Assembly (NCBI GenBank): GCA_031289975.1
Contig: JAITOM010000096.1
Span: 1-6,251 of the forward strand
Origin: Methanobrevibacter sp.
Lineage (GTDB): Archaea > Methanobacteriota > Methanobacteria > Methanobacteriales > Methanobacteriaceae
Direction of reading: 5' to 3'
Length of the DNA: 6,251 nucleotides
Shown here: positions 5,628 to 6,251 of the stretch, one piece after another
Position numbering within the stretch: the stretch's first letter is position 1
How the letters are laid out: every line of letters starts with the position of its first letter
Notes under the pieces: model-generated
The model's database searches: none
Told to the model about the DNA's origin: nothing
What the model saw: only the letters and a program-made list of their open reading frames with translations
Position numbers and translations under genes: made by a program

Positions 5628-6011
5628 CTAATAATAAACTTTAACAGCTTCATCCAAATCATTGTAAAGACCAAGAGCAGCTAAAGCACCAATTTTCCCT
5701 TGATCGCCAGTGACAGCTATTAATTTTATTTTTAATTTTTCAGCGAGATGTTCAGCTTCTTCAACAGCCATCATCTTCATTTTAGCATCTATTGAATATT
5801 GTCTTAAATCATTAGGAATTTTTAAACCTTCTAAAATAGCTATTGCAGTTTTATCAGAAAGGGTATATATTTTTAAAAGTTCAACAATCTTATTAACAAA
5901 TTTTTTCTTATTTTCACTTTTAACAGCGAATGTTAATGAAGGAGATGTCCATGGTTTATTATATTTTTTTTTAATTTCTTTAGGTTTTAAAATTTCCATT
6001 ATAATACTCAT
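5628..6011 (-). CDS. Small stand-alone protein resembling the DUF1743 region of TiaS
   Basis: This is a 127-residue soluble protein without signal or membrane segments. The second half resembles, from memory, the ferredoxin-like DUF1743 region of archaeal TiaS, the enzyme that adds agmatine to the wobble cytidine of tRNA-Ile2. The points of resemblance are a segment like 'dp-ia-le-glkiP-dLrqys--A' (52-76), then VEEAEHLAEKLK (83-94), then a glycine motif GDQGKIGALAALG (102-114). TiaS itself is over 400 residues, with a kinase-like catalytic region and a zinc domain. Both are missing here, so this protein should not catalyse the full reaction. It may bind RNA or a small ligand, or be a regulatory paralog. 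The second Met (residue 5, codon at 5997-5999) is a plausible alternative start. Neither start has a strong ribosome binding site, and a TATA-like AAATATTTAAA lies only about 20 bases upstream, so a near-leaderless transcript is possible. The family call is tentative. Confidence 0.7.
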   Translation of the reverse strand: MSIIMEILKPKEIKKKYNKPWTSPSLTFAVKSENKKKFVNKIVELLKIYTLSDKTAIAILEGLKIPNDLRQYSIDAKMKMMAVEEAEHLAEKLKIKLIAVTGDQGKIGALAALGLYNDLDEAVKVYY

Positions 6012-6017
6012 ATAATT

Positions 6018-6028
6018 TTTAAATATTT
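6018..6028 (-). promoter_or_regulatory. Candidate TATA box of the TiaS-like gene
   Basis: The minus strand reads AAATATTTAAA, placed so that transcription would begin about 25 bases downstream, near the second candidate start codon (5999). This would make the mRNA leaderless, consistent with the lack of a ribosome binding site. Alternatively, the gene is read through from its upstream neighbour, 63 bp away. Confidence 0.25.
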
Positions 6029-6074
6029 TTATGGGTTAATTCTATATTGGCAATGATTTATGGACAATAATTGA

Positions 6075-6251
6075 CTACATTTCTTTTAATCTTTTACACA
6101 TTTTCACTACTGATTCAACAGCTCTTTTACCGTAATCCACTCTTTTATGAGCATCTAATCGTGTCATACCTGGACCACTTATTCCTAATGCAACAGGTTT
6201 ATTATATTCAAGAGATAGATCAGTTATTTTACGAGAAGCATGTTGAGCAAC
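6075..6251 (-). CDS. 3' end of an unrecognised gene (partial)
   Basis: Only the last 58 codons are in the window; the start lies beyond its right end. The frame is open from the edge to a TAG. The composition looks like real, conserved protein: HASRKITDLSLEYNKPVALG (residues 4-23), then a glycine turn GISGPGMTRLDAHKRVDYGK (23-42), then a charged C-terminal helix ending MCKRLKEM. The short strand (PVALGIS) before SGPGM followed by a helix is typical of a Rossmann-like alpha/beta domain, but that is inference and I cannot name the family. It lies 63 bp upstream of the TiaS-like gene on the same strand, so the two may be co-transcribed. Confidence 0.75.
   Translation of the reverse strand, partial: VAQHASRKITDLSLEYNKPVALGISGPGMTRLDAHKRVDYGKRAVESVVKMCKRLKEM

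Noticed and set aside
5710..6015. 101-codon plus-strand frame opposite the TiaS-like gene
   Set aside because: It is a shadow frame with hydrophobic composition produced by the antisense of Lys- and Ala-rich codons. The opposite strand has the conserved-looking protein.

Overview
The window is very AT-rich and looks archaeal, most likely from a host-associated Methanobacteriales methanogen of the Methanobrevibacter/Methanosphaera kind. That is an inference. It rests on the base composition, GGTGA-type ribosome binding sites directly before start codons, long low-complexity A/T intergenic stretches, lysine/asparagine/isoleucine-rich proteins, and a small protein resembling part of the archaeal tRNA-modifying enzyme TiaS. 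No rRNA, tRNA or CRISPR array was seen.

Layout. Positions 1-133 are a leader with a good ribosome binding site. A small secreted protein lies at 134-553 (+). Its stop codon is embedded in a pair of mutually exclusive hairpins (542-598). Positions 600-1222 are mostly non-coding. They hold one doubtful 90-residue ORF and two copies of a repeat that recurs at about 2490. Three paralogous cytoplasmic TPR proteins follow on the minus strand (1223-2254, 2784-3815, 4483-5541), separated by 529 and 667 bp of AT-rich DNA. These gaps share a duplicated block of about 130-166 bp; one copy carries a 38-bp palindromic insertion. The first gap also holds a decayed 3' fragment of another gene. To the right, also on the minus strand, are a 127-residue (or 123-residue) TiaS/DUF1743-like protein (5628-6011) and the 3' end of an unrecognised gene that runs off the window (6075-6251).

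How it fits together. The TPR genes are a tandem amplification. All three have a similar start-site leader, the same N- and C-terminal signatures, and an aligned length of 343 residues plus small indels. Their wide spacing and separate leaders argue for independent transcription rather than one operon, although the third gene lies only 86 bp downstream of the TiaS-like gene. No enzyme or partner next to them reveals their target. The repeats, gene debris and copy-specific insertion suggest an accessory, recombining locus placed beside more conserved genes at the right edge. I found no clear evidence of a complete new system. The best leads are the TPR array with its shared flanks, the dispersed inverted repeats around TPR gene 1, and the switch-like hairpin pair after the secreted-protein gene.
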